Shown here: piece after piece, positions 7,904-15,280 of the stretch | Layout of the letters: each line of letters opens with the position of its first letter | How positions within the stretch are numbered: position 1 is the stretch's first letter | Origin: Candidatus Roizmanbacteria bacterium GW2011_GWA2_35_19 | GTDB taxonomy: Bacteria > Patescibacteriota > Microgenomatia > UBA1406 > GWC2-37-13 | Length of the DNA: 34,090 bases | NCBI GenBank assembly: GCA_000990565.1 | Contig: LBQC01000013.1 | Coordinates: forward strand, 1-34,090 | Direction: 5' to 3' | Program-made: the position numbers and the translations under genes | The notes under the pieces: generated by a model | Seen by the model: the letters and a program-made list of their open reading frames with translations, nothing else | The model's database searches: none | Told to the model about the DNA's origin: nothing

Positions 7904-8518
7904 ATGAAAGTTTTCAAAAACGGACTAATCACTGGCCTTATTTTTCAACTTGCCATCGGCCCCGTTTTCTTTTTTATTGTCAACTTAACTCTACAAAAAA
8001 CTATGCTGGACGGATTAGCCGGTGTTATAGGAGTCACGCTTGCCGATTATTTTTATATCGCTCTTGCAATTATCGGGGTTGGAAAAATACTTGAAAATAA
8101 TAAAATAAAAAAAGCTTTTGGGATAGTTAGCTCTGTAGTTCTTATACTTTTTGGGCTGACAATGCTAAAAGGAGTCGCCAATATTCAAATTTCAGCAAAT
8201 ACCATTATTGACTCTGCAAATATTTTTTCTAGTTTCCTTTCAGTTTTTCTCTTAACAATTTCTAGCCCATTAACCATAGTTTTTTGGACAGGTGTATTTG
8301 CAGCAAAAACCATTGAATTAAATTATTCTAAAAAGGAATTATTTATTTTTGGTTTATCTACAGGATTGGCGACATTTATTTTCATGAGCTTATCAGTAAT
8401 TTTATTTTCATTAATTAAGCAAATAGTTCCAATTATTTTAATTCAATTATTAAATGGGCTCGTTGGTTTCCTCCTTGTGGGTTACGGGATTTTAAGATTA
8501 AAAAAATCTTTACAGTAA
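7904..8518 (+). CDS. LysE family translocator
   Basis: This 204-residue integral membrane protein has about six hydrophobic helices. Its N-terminus, GLITGLIFQLAIGPVFFF, is the conserved first helix of the LysE/RhtB amino-acid exporter superfamily, followed by GVTLADYFYIALAIIGVG. Length is typical for the family (about 200). Members export basic or neutral amino acids or their analogues; the substrate cannot be read from sequence. It shares an intergenic region with the divergent M20 amidohydrolase, so release of amino acids by the hydrolase and export by this protein could be linked, but that is inference. Confidence 0.85.
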   Translation: MKVFKNGLITGLIFQLAIGPVFFFIVNLTLQKTMLDGLAGVIGVTLADYFYIALAIIGVGKILENNKIKKAFGIVSSVVLILFGLTMLKGVANIQISANTIIDSANIFSSFLSVFLLTISSPLTIVFWTGVFAAKTIELNYSKKELFIFGLSTGLATFIFMSLSVILFSLIKQIVPIILIQLLNGLVGFLLVGYGILRLKKSLQ

Positions 8519-8546
8519 AAAAATAACAATCTCAAATATGAGTAGT

Positions 8547-9892
8547 TTAATAACGCTCTAAAAGAAGTTTTGCTTCTTGCTCAACGCTAAAATCTTTCAT
8601 TGCTAACCATTCTGCGTCTCGAACCGCTAAGAATGATTTAGCTAAGTCGCTTCCCACCATATCAAGAATTGTTTTATCTTTTCTCAAATGCTCAATTGCC
8701 AGACCCAGATTGGAAGGAAGAAGATTAATATTATTTTCGTGCAATTCATCTTTAGTTAAATCGGCTGGATCTTTATTAACTGAGTCACCCAATTTCATTT
8801 TTTTCTCCAAGCCATCAAGGCCGGCAGTAATAACTGCCCCAAGCGCAAGATAAGGATTACAGGTCGGATCTACTGTCTTTAATTCAATATTAGTGATTGG
8901 ATTATTATCATCAGTTTCTGGAATACGAATTGCAGCTTCTCTATTTCCATACCCCCAACATTTATAGGTCCCGCTCCAAAATCTTGGTTTAATTCTTTTA
9001 AAAGAATTTGCAGTTGGTGTGGTTAAACACATCAAGGCAGGTAGGTGAAATAATATCCCGGCAATAAATGATTGCGCTTTAGCTGAAATTTTTTTAATAT
9101 CTTTAAAATCTGCAGTAATATTTTTTTCGTTTTCCCATAAACTAAAATGAAGATGTGCCCCACTTCCTGCCTTATCACTAAATATTTTTGGTACAAAAGA
9201 TGCTATAACATCATCAAATTTTTGAGTAACCCCTCGGACGGTTTCCCTAAATGTAATCTGTTGATCCGCTGCAGCCAACGTATCAGTGTATCGAACGGGT
9301 ATTTCAAATTGTCCGCTGCCTGATTCTGCATATAACATTTCTGGATATACACTCTGTGCAGAAAGCGCGTCTGTAATATCTTTTATTATTAAATTTGCGT
9401 TATCAAGGGCATATGTTTGTGCAAATAATGATTGATCGAATAGTTGCATAATGCCATCCTTCAATTTAAGTAAATAAAATTCATTTTCAAAAGCAGCTTT
9501 AATTCTAAGATTATATTCTTCAGCTTTTTTAATTACCTTTTTTAAAAATGACCTAGGGCATTGAGTCCATTGTTTTCCAGCATTATATGTATTGGTATAT
9601 ACTCGTGCATGGCCAGGAGAATAAGGTAGGGACTTTAAAGTATCCCAATCAGCCCTCATAAAGACCTCTCCTGCAGGGGTAAGACCTGAATTAATAGCTT
9701 GAGCATCATACATCACTGGAAGAGCTTGTTGCGCCATCGCTATCCCTACTCCGTTCTTAAAATAATCTAAAATAAATTTGTATGAACTGCCTTTGCTCTA
9801 ATAACACCTGCATTATCACACCAAATAAATCTCACAAACTGAATATTTTTACTTTTTATTTCTTGAAGAATCTTTTGATGTAATTCCTTCAT
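8547..9892 (-). pseudogene. glnA: Glutamine synthetase, frameshifted near the N-terminus
   Basis: The ORF track shows only 396 residues from 9737, but the gene begins at the ATG at 9892, which has TATAAT 6 nt upstream. Residues 1-41 from there contain FVRFIWCDNAGVIRAKAV, the start of the GS beta-grasp domain, and end at a TAG (9767-9769). The downstream frame continues with DYFKNGVGIAMAQQALP. One base is missing in the run of T's near 9772-9778. The rest has normal GS motifs: KAGSGAHLHFS, NSFKRIKPRFW, GNREAAIRIPE and DPTCNPYLALGA. Repaired, the protein would be about 450 residues, normal for a short-type GS. It is either a real frameshift or a homopolymer error. Confidence 0.85.
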
Positions 9893-9898
9893 GCGATT

Positions 9899-9904
9899 AT
9901 TATA
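9899..9904 (-). promoter_or_regulatory. -10 box for the glutamine synthetase (leaderless)
   Basis: TATAAT on the minus strand, 6 nt before the ATG at 9892; it supports the true start upstream of the frameshift. Confidence 0.7.
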
Positions 9905-9950
9905 ACACTAAAATAACTATTTAATTAAATTGACCTTAAAAACCTTTTGA

Positions 9951-9956
9951 TATAAT
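9951..9956 (+). promoter_or_regulatory. -10 box for the 9963 gene (leaderless)
   Basis: TATAAT ends 6 nt before the ATG at 9963; TTGACC lies 15 nt upstream as a weak -35. Confidence 0.65.
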
Positions 9957-9962
9957 AATTCA

Positions 9963-10344
9963 ATGGTAACAGTTGAATATCTTGCAAAGGAAGTTGAAAA
10001 AATAAAAGGGAGAAATAGAAAGGTCGAGCTTGATAAAAGGTGGGAGACTAGCTTATTTAGAAGATTACTACTGGGATTTTTTACTTATTTTTCGATTGGT
10101 CTGTATATGTATACTAATGACATACTCCTCGGGGCAAGCCCACGAGGTATCTTAGATCTGTCATTCCTGCCCCCGATCGGAGTCGAGGGCAGGCTCCGGC
10201 GGGAATCCAGACTACCACTAAGGATAGATTAAAGTCGAAAAACCTTGGCTAAATGCAGTTATTCCAAGTGTAGGATTTTTTCTTTCTACTCTTACCCTTC
10301 CACTATTTAAGAATTACTGGATAAAAAAACATAAAAAGTTTTAA
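9963..10344 (+). pseudogene. Small CPR-type membrane protein gene split by element B
   Basis: The 5' half encodes EYLAKEVEKIKGRNRKVELD and WETSLFRRLLLGFFTYFSI, a coiled-coil-like start then a first membrane helix. After element B the frame resumes at 10228 with IKVEKPWLNAVIPSVGFFLS and TLTLPLFKNYW, ending at TAA 10342-10344. Removing 10116-10227 (112 bp) joins the halves in frame as LYMYT-IKVEKPWLNA. This matches a small two-helix membrane protein that I recall as common in CPR genomes. The 89-residue ORF in the track is therefore a hybrid whose last third is read from the inserted element. Confidence 0.8.
10116..10227. mobile_element. Element B copy 2, inserted in a gene
   Basis: This copy is identical to 2855-2960 apart from a 6-bp CCACTA insertion near its right end. 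It interrupts the 9963 gene precisely. Both copies are followed by ATTAAA, which may be a target preference or part of the element. Confidence 0.85.
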
Positions 10345-10367
10345 ACTCACTTTTTTATGTTTCATGT

Positions 10368-10373
10368 TATACT
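10368..10373 (+). promoter_or_regulatory. -10 box for the Fic/Doc cassette (leaderless)
   Basis: TATACT ends 6 nt before the ATG at 10380. Confidence 0.6.
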
Positions 10374-10379
10374 TTGGTT

Positions 10380-10508
10380 ATGAAAGCAAAAAAAATATTT
10401 ATTAAATACGAAAAAAAGAATTCTAAAAAAGCTTCCCTAATTACGAGAGCTGTTAAGCGTGGAATAAAGGAGTATGAAGAAACCTTTAGAAAACTTGCCG
10501 CCATCTAA
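10380..10508 (+). CDS. Small basic protein, probable antitoxin or partner of Fic/Doc
   Basis: This 42-residue ORF is too short for the track. It has a leaderless promoter 6 nt upstream and overlaps the Fic/Doc start by 35 nt in another frame. It is Lys-rich at first (MKAKKIFIKYEKK), then has a likely helix, LITRAVKRGIKEYEETFRKL. Its position just ahead of a Doc-type toxin fits an antitoxin, although it does not look like a Phd/YefM antitoxin. The C-terminal helix could bind the Fic fold. Family not recognised. Confidence 0.55.
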   Translation: MKAKKIFIKYEKKNSKKASLITRAVKRGIKEYEETFRKLAAI

Positions 10509-10947
10509 AATTAAGTGGTTGGAAATTGAAGACTTCGAATATCTCTGCTTTGATTTTACACAAAAATACATGTCCTACGATGAACCAATCCCGGATTTTT
10601 CAACTAGGGATAATGTGTTACTTGAATCTGCTTTAGGCTCACCAAAACAAACTTTTGCTGAAAAATTTCTCTACGAGGTTTTTAGTAAACAGGCTTCAAT
10701 CTTATTCTATTCAATAATAAAAAATCATCCGTTTAAAAATGGAAATAAACGAATCGCCGTTATGTCATTATTAGTCTTTCTATCTTTAAATAATCGATGG
10801 TTATCAATAGAACCGATTGATTTGTATAAATTAGCTCGTTATGTTGCAGCAACTAGAACAATAGAAAAAGACCAAGTACTAAATAAAATAGAGGAAAAAA
10901 TAATACAATACATCACATTTTTTCCTAAAAAACGTAGGAAATTCTAG
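10474..10947 (+). CDS. Fic/Doc family protein (death-on-curing type)
   Basis: This 157-residue protein has the Fic core motif HPFKNGNKRIA at about 85-95. GNKR rather than GNGR is typical of Doc-type toxins, which phosphorylate translation factor EF-Tu, rather than of AMPylating Fic enzymes. Upstream helices FAEKFLYEVFSKQASILFYS match the Doc/Fic fold. The ATG overlaps the small upstream ORF, and AAGGAG lies only 1 nt before it, which is too close for a normal ribosome site, so translation is probably coupled. It converges with a GNAT gene, overlapping by 4 nt. The toxin assignment rests on the motif and arrangement. Confidence 0.8.
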   Translation: MKKPLENLPPSKIKWLEIEDFEYLCFDFTQKYMSYDEPIPDFSTRDNVLLESALGSPKQTFAEKFLYEVFSKQASILFYSIIKNHPFKNGNKRIAVMSLLVFLSLNNRWLSIEPIDLYKLARYVAATRTIEKDQVLNKIEEKIIQYITFFPKKRRKF

Positions 10948-11450
10948 CCACCTCTGATCTTAATATAATACTTTCGAACGTTTCTTTTCATGCTGAATTT
11001 TTTCCTAAAATATTCTGTAATCATTTTTAGGTGAATATGTTCATAAAGCTGTTTAATCAAAAATAATATTATCGAAAATGGCAAGTTATAATAACTACTT
11101 ACTTCTTTAAAGGTCAATTTACTGATTATTTTTTGAACCGCAATATTAGAGCTTGTTATAAAAATGTTTTTGTCAGAATAATCATCGACTATTTTATTAA
11201 GTAATATTTTTCCGTATCCTTTACCATGAAATTTCTTGAGAAATACTAATGGCCCAAGTTTCACCCAGTCTTTCATTTCATAAATGCCACATAGTCCAAC
11301 GAACTCACCATTTTGCTCGACTATAAATGCATTATTATATTTTCTAAATCGGGATTCTTTTACATAAACTAAGTCAGGATATAATCTAATATCTTTAATT
11401 AGAGACTTTACCTCGCTTTCTTTTAAAGGTCGTCTTATTATTTTTATCAT
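10944..11450 (-). CDS. GNAT family N-acetyltransferase
   Basis: This 168-residue protein has the GNAT acetyl-CoA site: the strand VKLGPLVFLKKFHGKGYGKI gives motif A (V..P...GKGYGK), followed by LLNKIVDDY. The C-terminal extension of about 40 residues (LIKQLYEHIHLKMITEYFR) is basic and helical. It starts with an ATGA overlap on the alpha/beta hydrolase gene, so the two form an operon read from the leaderless promoter at 12045-12050. The acceptor substrate is unknown. Confidence 0.8.
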   Translation of the reverse strand: MIKIIRRPLKESEVKSLIKDIRLYPDLVYVKESRFRKYNNAFIVEQNGEFVGLCGIYEMKDWVKLGPLVFLKKFHGKGYGKILLNKIVDDYSDKNIFITSSNIAVQKIISKLTFKEVSSYYNLPFSIILFLIKQLYEHIHLKMITEYFRKKFSMKRNVRKYYIKIRGG

Positions 11451-12037
11451 TTTAAAATAAAATCTATAATTCTTTTTTTATATAAGGTCATATTTAAAGC
11501 AATGCTTATTACATGCTCAATTGAGGGCACGATTTCATTTCTTGCGTCTTTAATTGGAACAGTAAAATAAGGAACAGTTTCATCAAACCAAGGTCTTAGA
11601 GTCAAGATTTTTTTCCTGTCATTCTTAGTAAGCTTCTTTTCTAATTTTTGAGCTCTTATAACTGATTCACGAAATGATGGACTTGATTCCGTTGCCTGGT
11701 CGTATGTGAACCATGGCCAATCCCCGTCTCTTACCCGACCGCAATTAATTACGACATGATTTATTTGTTTTTTTCGCTCGCCATAAAGATTAAGGGCTAA
11801 ACTACTACCGGCGCTATTGCCAACTATCGAAATCTTTGAATTTTTTCCGGCTAAAGAATCGATTAATTTTAAAGCTCTTTTAAGTTTTTCTTGAAATCCG
11901 TTTTCTTCGACTTTCCATTTCGCGTCAAATACGTGAGGAACAATTCCGTAATTTTTCCAACTGTTTGTGGCCCACTCATGTTTCGCCACTCCATTCCCAA
12001 GCCCGGGAATGATGATCACGTGATTAGATGAAATCAT
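11447..12037 (-). CDS. Small alpha/beta hydrolase (RBBP9/YdeN-like)
   Basis: This 196-residue protein begins with the oxyanion strand VIIIPGLGNG and has the nucleophile elbow VGNSAGSSLAL (Ser in GNSAG). A later DETVPYFTVP supplies a plausible acid, and IEHVI the His. The size matches single-domain serine hydrolases of the RBBP9/YdeN group. Substrate is unknown. It is the first gene of a two-gene unit with the downstream GNAT gene. Confidence 0.75.
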   Translation of the reverse strand: MISSNHVIIIPGLGNGVAKHEWATNSWKNYGIVPHVFDAKWKVEENGFQEKLKRALKLIDSLAGKNSKISIVGNSAGSSLALNLYGERKKQINHVVINCGRVRDGDWPWFTYDQATESSPSFRESVIRAQKLEKKLTKNDRKKILTLRPWFDETVPYFTVPIKDARNEIVPSIEHVISIALNMTLYKKRIIDFILK

Positions 12038-12044
12038 TTTAATA

Positions 12045-12050
12045 ATTATA
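12045..12050 (-). promoter_or_regulatory. -10 box for the hydrolase-GNAT operon (leaderless)
   Basis: TATAAT on the minus strand, 7 nt from the ATG at 12037. Confidence 0.65.
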
Positions 12051-12090
12051 TCCTAGTCCTACGTCTTCGAGATGTATTTTCAATTTTTAA

Positions 12091-12126
12091 TTGAAAATCA
12101 TTAATATTGTGATACAATGTATACAA
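12091..12126 (+). promoter_or_regulatory. Extended -10 promoter with overlapping dyad
   Basis: TTGAAA (12091-12096), a 16-nt spacer and TACAAT (12113-12118), preceded by TGn, form an extended -10 promoter. An imperfect dyad TTGTGATACA-A-TGTATACAA (12107-12126) covers the -10. It is a plausible operator for the RHH protein encoded just downstream. Confidence 0.55.
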
Positions 12127-12139
12127 CGTGATTAAAGTT

Positions 12140-12150
12140 AAAGGAGGTGA
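12140..12150 (+). promoter_or_regulatory. Full-length Shine-Dalgarno that sets the start of the RHH gene
   Basis: AAAGGAGGTGA is an almost complete match to the 16S anti-SD. It lies 8 nt before the ATG at 12159 and rules out the GTG at 12147, which lies inside it. Such a site is rare in this window. Confidence 0.8.
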
Positions 12151-12158
12151 TAAGCTAT

Positions 12159-12533
12159 ATGGATGATAAAAAAAACGAAAAGGTTGTTCATACCAGAATA
12201 TCAAAAAAACTATTTGACAAAATATCCAGCAAAGCAAAGAAACATCGTATTACCACTTCAAATTTATTGAGAAATTTGGTTGAAGATTACTTGGAGATTC
12301 ATGGAGAAGTTTGGGACGCGATTGATGAGAAATTGCGAAATTATCTTGCCTCAGGTGAAGATTCAATTATTGGTTATCAATCAATTGTTCTAAATAAAAA
12401 TAGTAATTGTTCTTTGTGCGGTAAGACTTTAAAGAAAGGATCTCAAGTATTTATCGGGTTTTTTGAAAAGTTACCTCAAAAAATTATTGTTTGTTCTGAA
12501 TGTAAGGAAAAAGAAGAGATGGCAAAGAAATAA
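12159..12533 (+). CDS. Ribbon-helix-helix protein with C-terminal zinc ribbon
   Basis: This 124-residue protein (start moved to 12159 on the Shine-Dalgarno) has a beta strand VVHTRISKKLFDKI, then two helices through ITTSNLLRNLVEDYLE, the MetJ/Arc ribbon-helix-helix layout for DNA binding as a dimer. The C-terminal part contains CSLC and CSEC separated by about 25 residues, a probable zinc-binding treble clef. RHH-zinc fusions usually act as transcription regulators. The dyad over its own promoter suggests autoregulation. It lies just upstream of the AarF kinase gene but need not control it. Confidence 0.75.
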   Translation: MDDKKNEKVVHTRISKKLFDKISSKAKKHRITTSNLLRNLVEDYLEIHGEVWDAIDEKLRNYLASGEDSIIGYQSIVLNKNSNCSLCGKTLKKGSQVFIGFFEKLPQKIIVCSECKEKEEMAKK

Positions 12534-12543
12534 CCAATATCAT

Positions 12544-12549
12544 TATAAT
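12544..12549 (+). promoter_or_regulatory. -10 box for the AarF/UbiB gene (leaderless)
   Basis: TATAAT ends 6 nt before the ATG at 12556 and supports that start over the track start at 12463. Confidence 0.7.
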
Positions 12550-12555
12550 AAATTT

Positions 12556-13962
12556 ATGCGAAGTAAAATAAATCAATTTTTTAGGTTGTGTGAAATCGTA
12601 TTGGTTTCACTTTCTTTTTTATTCTATATTTTTATTTGGTCAAAAATAAAAAAGGAGGGTCAAGAAAGACAAGCGATTTTTTTGAGGAAATCACTTGAAA
12701 AACTCGGTTCGGTATTTATTAAATTTGGACAAATGTTAGCTCTCCGGCCAGATTTTCTGTCCGACGTTTATTGTAATGAATTATATAAGTTGCTTGATAA
12801 TGTTCCTTCTTTCCCCAAACAATATGTTGAAGAAATAATAAATAAAGAATTAGATTTCCCCATCTCTGAATTATTTTCTAAATTTGATATTATTCCAATC
12901 GCTTCAGCTTCTTTTGCCCAAGTCCATAAAGCACGATTAAAGGATGGAAACATCGTCGCAGTAAAAGTGCAAAGGCCAAACATAAAGAAAAACGTCGATT
13001 CTGATCTGTCATTACTTAGGAAAATTGCCTTTATAGTGGATATCATTTTTAAGCCGGCAAATAAGTTGATCACGATTGTTGAAGAGTTTGAAATATGGAC
13101 TCAAGATGAGCTGGATTACGAACTTGAAGCTGAGAATATCGAAAAGTTTAGCGAGTTACAAAATGTTGTTAAAGATGATATTCGTGGCCCAAAGGTATAT
13201 CTAAAATACTCGACTAAAAAAGTCCTGGTTATGGAATTTGTTGATGGATTTAGTCTTTCACAAATAATACAAGCACGACGAGATAAAAATATAACAATAC
13301 TAAACAAATTAAAATCATTGGGTTTTGATGATAAGGAAGTTGTTAATAACTTGATAAGAAATACTTTGGAGATGTCTCACATAAATGGATTTTTTCACGC
13401 CGATCCTCATCCAGCCAATATTATATTCAACGAAAAAGGAGAGTTAGTCTTTATAGATTTTGGTATAGTCGGAACTCTATCAAAAAAAGAAAGGGTTTTG
13501 ATCCTTAGATATTTGAGGTCCATGTTAACTGGCAATTCTGATGATGCTTTTAATTCTCTCGTATCTCTTTGTGGAGAAAATACCCAAAAAAACTTAGAGG
13601 AAGTGAGAAAAGGATATGATTTGATTTCAGAAAAACTTGTTAGTACATTTGATTCCAAAACTTATCTTGAACAACAAAAGCAATCGGGGCCAATTTTAGT
13701 GGAAGTACTAAATTTGCTTCAAAGAAATGGTTTTAAAGTACCGGTCAGTATTGTTCGATATTTCAAGGCATTTGAAACAATTGAAGGATTAATTTTTGCC
13801 TTATATCCTGAATTACAAATTAAAAATATGGTGAAAGAATTTAGAAGAGTCTCAATATTGAATATTATTGATTCCTTGCCAGAAGCTTTAGAAGAAAAAA
13901 ACTTAAATGACATCATGCTTAAATTGATAAGTTCTATAGAGGATGGATTGTTATTAAGGTAA
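12556..13962 (+). CDS. AarF/UbiB (ABC1/ADCK) family atypical kinase
   Basis: This 468-residue protein is a full ABC1-family kinase. An N-terminal membrane-associated helix is followed by the family hallmark KFGQMLALRPDFL near 56-68. Next come ASFAQVHKARL (the Ala-rich nucleotide loop), VAVKVQRP (ATP Lys), FFHADPHPANIIF (catalytic loop) and VFIDFGIVGTL (metal-binding DFG equivalent). UbiB proteins support isoprenoid quinone or lipid metabolism; no ubiquinone genes are nearby, so the target is open. The track start at 12463 lies inside the RHH gene; the TATAAT-N6-ATG arrangement at 12556 fits better. The 3' end overlaps the convergent 13954 gene by 9 nt. Confidence 0.9.
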   Translation: MRSKINQFFRLCEIVLVSLSFLFYIFIWSKIKKEGQERQAIFLRKSLEKLGSVFIKFGQMLALRPDFLSDVYCNELYKLLDNVPSFPKQYVEEIINKELDFPISELFSKFDIIPIASASFAQVHKARLKDGNIVAVKVQRPNIKKNVDSDLSLLRKIAFIVDIIFKPANKLITIVEEFEIWTQDELDYELEAENIEKFSELQNVVKDDIRGPKVYLKYSTKKVLVMEFVDGFSLSQIIQARRDKNITILNKLKSLGFDDKEVVNNLIRNTLEMSHINGFFHADPHPANIIFNEKGELVFIDFGIVGTLSKKERVLILRYLRSMLTGNSDDAFNSLVSLCGENTQKNLEEVRKGYDLISEKLVSTFDSKTYLEQQKQSGPILVEVLNLLQRNGFKVPVSIVRYFKAFETIEGLIFALYPELQIKNMVKEFRRVSILNIIDSLPEALEEKNLNDIMLKLISSIEDGLLLR

Positions 13963-14346
13963 ATTGTCTATTCCTTCAAATTCTTTGATAACCACTGATT
14001 TTATTTTAGATTTTAGCTCTTCTTTGATATGTGGATAAACCATTTCTTTTTCTCCCCCAATACTTTCACAATCATCTTCAATTAAAACATCGGGTAGAAG
14101 TTTTTCCGCGACATTTTTATAATTTTCCCCTTGTTTACGAAAGTAAAGATTTTGCCAGTCGTTTTCAACCGCATTGCCAACCGGAATATAGTTTTCCAAA
14201 TCATTAACCGATCCTGGCGAGGCTTTGAAAGGTAAAATTCGCTGAATTATTGCAGCTTTTGATTGTCTAACCCGTTCTTCACGACTAACTCCTTTAGCCA
14301 AGGCATGCATTAGGACCGTTCCTTCAGTAAAAACTAAAATTTTCAT
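13954..14346 (-). CDS. Conserved hypothetical protein with EDDCESIGG motif
   Basis: This 130-residue soluble protein starts with a beta strand MKILVFTEGTVLM. Near the middle it has LLPDVLIEDDCESIGGEKEM, followed by a basic helix and IKSVVIKEFEGIDNLP. The DVLIEDDCES stretch resembles the metal/phosphate loop of HAD-like or nucleotide-handling proteins, but no complete HAD motif set is visible. I recall similar proteins across diverse bacteria and archaea, without a function. The promoter is not clear; TATCAA lies about 7 nt before the ATG. Confidence 0.6.
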   Translation of the reverse strand: MKILVFTEGTVLMHALAKGVSREERVRQSKAAIIQRILPFKASPGSVNDLENYIPVGNAVENDWQNLYFRKQGENYKNVAEKLLPDVLIEDDCESIGGEKEMVYPHIKEELKSKIKSVVIKEFEGIDNLP

Positions 14347-14386
14347 TAAAATTTTGATATTTATTTAACCCCTGAGATTATTTTAG

Positions 14387-14392
14387 TATAAT
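14387..14392 (+). promoter_or_regulatory. -10 box upstream of the GNAT pseudogene
   Basis: TATAAT ends 7 nt before the ATG at 14400; the promoter looks intact although the gene is broken. Confidence 0.6.
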
Positions 14393-14399
14393 CTAATTT

Positions 14400-14722
14400 A
14401 TGAAAATTCTCATAAGAGAAATTGCTCCCCCTGATTACTCGCAAACAATTAAAGTTATTAAAAGATCAAATACTGATTCTTTAGGTAAAATTTATCCTCA
14501 AAAGTTAATTGATGAATTTTGTAAATAATATAGTCTGGAAAATTTTTTGATAGATATATTGAAGAAGTAAAAAAGAGAGGATTAAAGGAAATTATTCTTG
14601 AGGGCAGCCCCTTAGGAGAGACTATTTATGAGCATTTTGGTTTTAAGAAAATTAAAATAATTAAGAAGAACAGGATTGGAATCGATTATGCTGATGCTTA
14701 TATGAAAAAGTCGCTTTTATAA
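14400..14722 (+). pseudogene. GNAT acetyltransferase with internal deletion
   Basis: The first 42 codons (IREIAPPDYSQTIKVIKRSN) match the N-terminal helix of a GNAT enzyme and stop at TAA 14526-14528. A second frame from about 14535 reads SGKFFDRYIEEVKKRGLKE and then IYEHFGFKKI, ending at 14722, which is the C-terminal end of a GNAT. The central strands and part of the acetyl-CoA loop are missing, and the halves are in different frames. It is the remains of a gene of about 150 codons. Confidence 0.75.
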
Positions 14723-14779
14723 ATGTATTAAAAATACAGTTGGCATATTCAAACTTTTATTTAACTTAAAGGTTTTTAG

Positions 14780-14785
14780 TATAAT
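14780..14785 (+). promoter_or_regulatory. -10 box for the 14792 GNAT gene (leaderless)
   Basis: TATAAT ends 6 nt before the ATG at 14792. Confidence 0.65.
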
Positions 14786-14791
14786 TTCATC

Positions 14792-15280
14792 ATGATTTCA
14801 TATCAGAAAGCAAAAGTTGAAGAGGCTCCAGATATTAAAAAACTACTTTATAAAACTTGGACCTCCGCGTATTCTGACATTTACTCACAGGAGGCGATCG
14901 ATGCGGTAACGTCTGAGTGGCATTCAATTTCACTTTTAACAAAACAAATTTTAAATCCGAATGTTTCTTTTATTGTTGCAAAAAGCGATGAAAAAATAAT
15001 CGGTATGTGTAATGCGGAATTTAAACCAAAAAATAAATTGCTATATATTCAAAGACTTCATGTTGATCCTAAGTTTCAGAATCGAGGAATTGGATCGACT
15101 CTAATCAAAAAAGTTATGGGCAAATTTCCTAGTTTAATTAAACTAAAGTTAGAAGTAGAGAAGCAAAATCTGAAAGCTTTTTATTTTTATCAAAAACACG
15201 GATTTAAAAAAGTAGGAACAAAAAATTTTCTTGTGAAAGGTGTTCGCATGCCTTCTTTAATAATGGAGAAACTTATCTAA
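14792..15280 (+). CDS. GNAT family N-acetyltransferase
   Basis: This 162-residue GNAT enzyme has the motif A sequence LHVDPKFQNRGIGSTLIKK (V-x5-QNRGIG) and the C-terminal FYFYQKHGFKKVG motif B. The N-terminal helix region ISYQKAKVEEAPDIKKLLY is usual for the family. It is intact, unlike the GNAT remnant directly upstream. Substrate unknown; small-molecule or protein N-acetylation are both possible. Confidence 0.85.
   Translation: MISYQKAKVEEAPDIKKLLYKTWTSAYSDIYSQEAIDAVTSEWHSISLLTKQILNPNVSFIVAKSDEKIIGMCNAEFKPKNKLLYIQRLHVDPKFQNRGIGSTLIKKVMGKFPSLIKLKLEVEKQNLKAFYFYQKHGFKKVGTKNFLVKGVRMPSLIMEKLI

Noticed and set aside
9963-10232. 89-residue ORF taken as a real protein
   Set aside because: Its last third is translated from element B; the true gene continues after the element in another frame.
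13954-14346. HAD phosphatase assignment
   Set aside because: Only a loosely similar acidic loop is present; the DxDxT start and later HAD motifs are absent.
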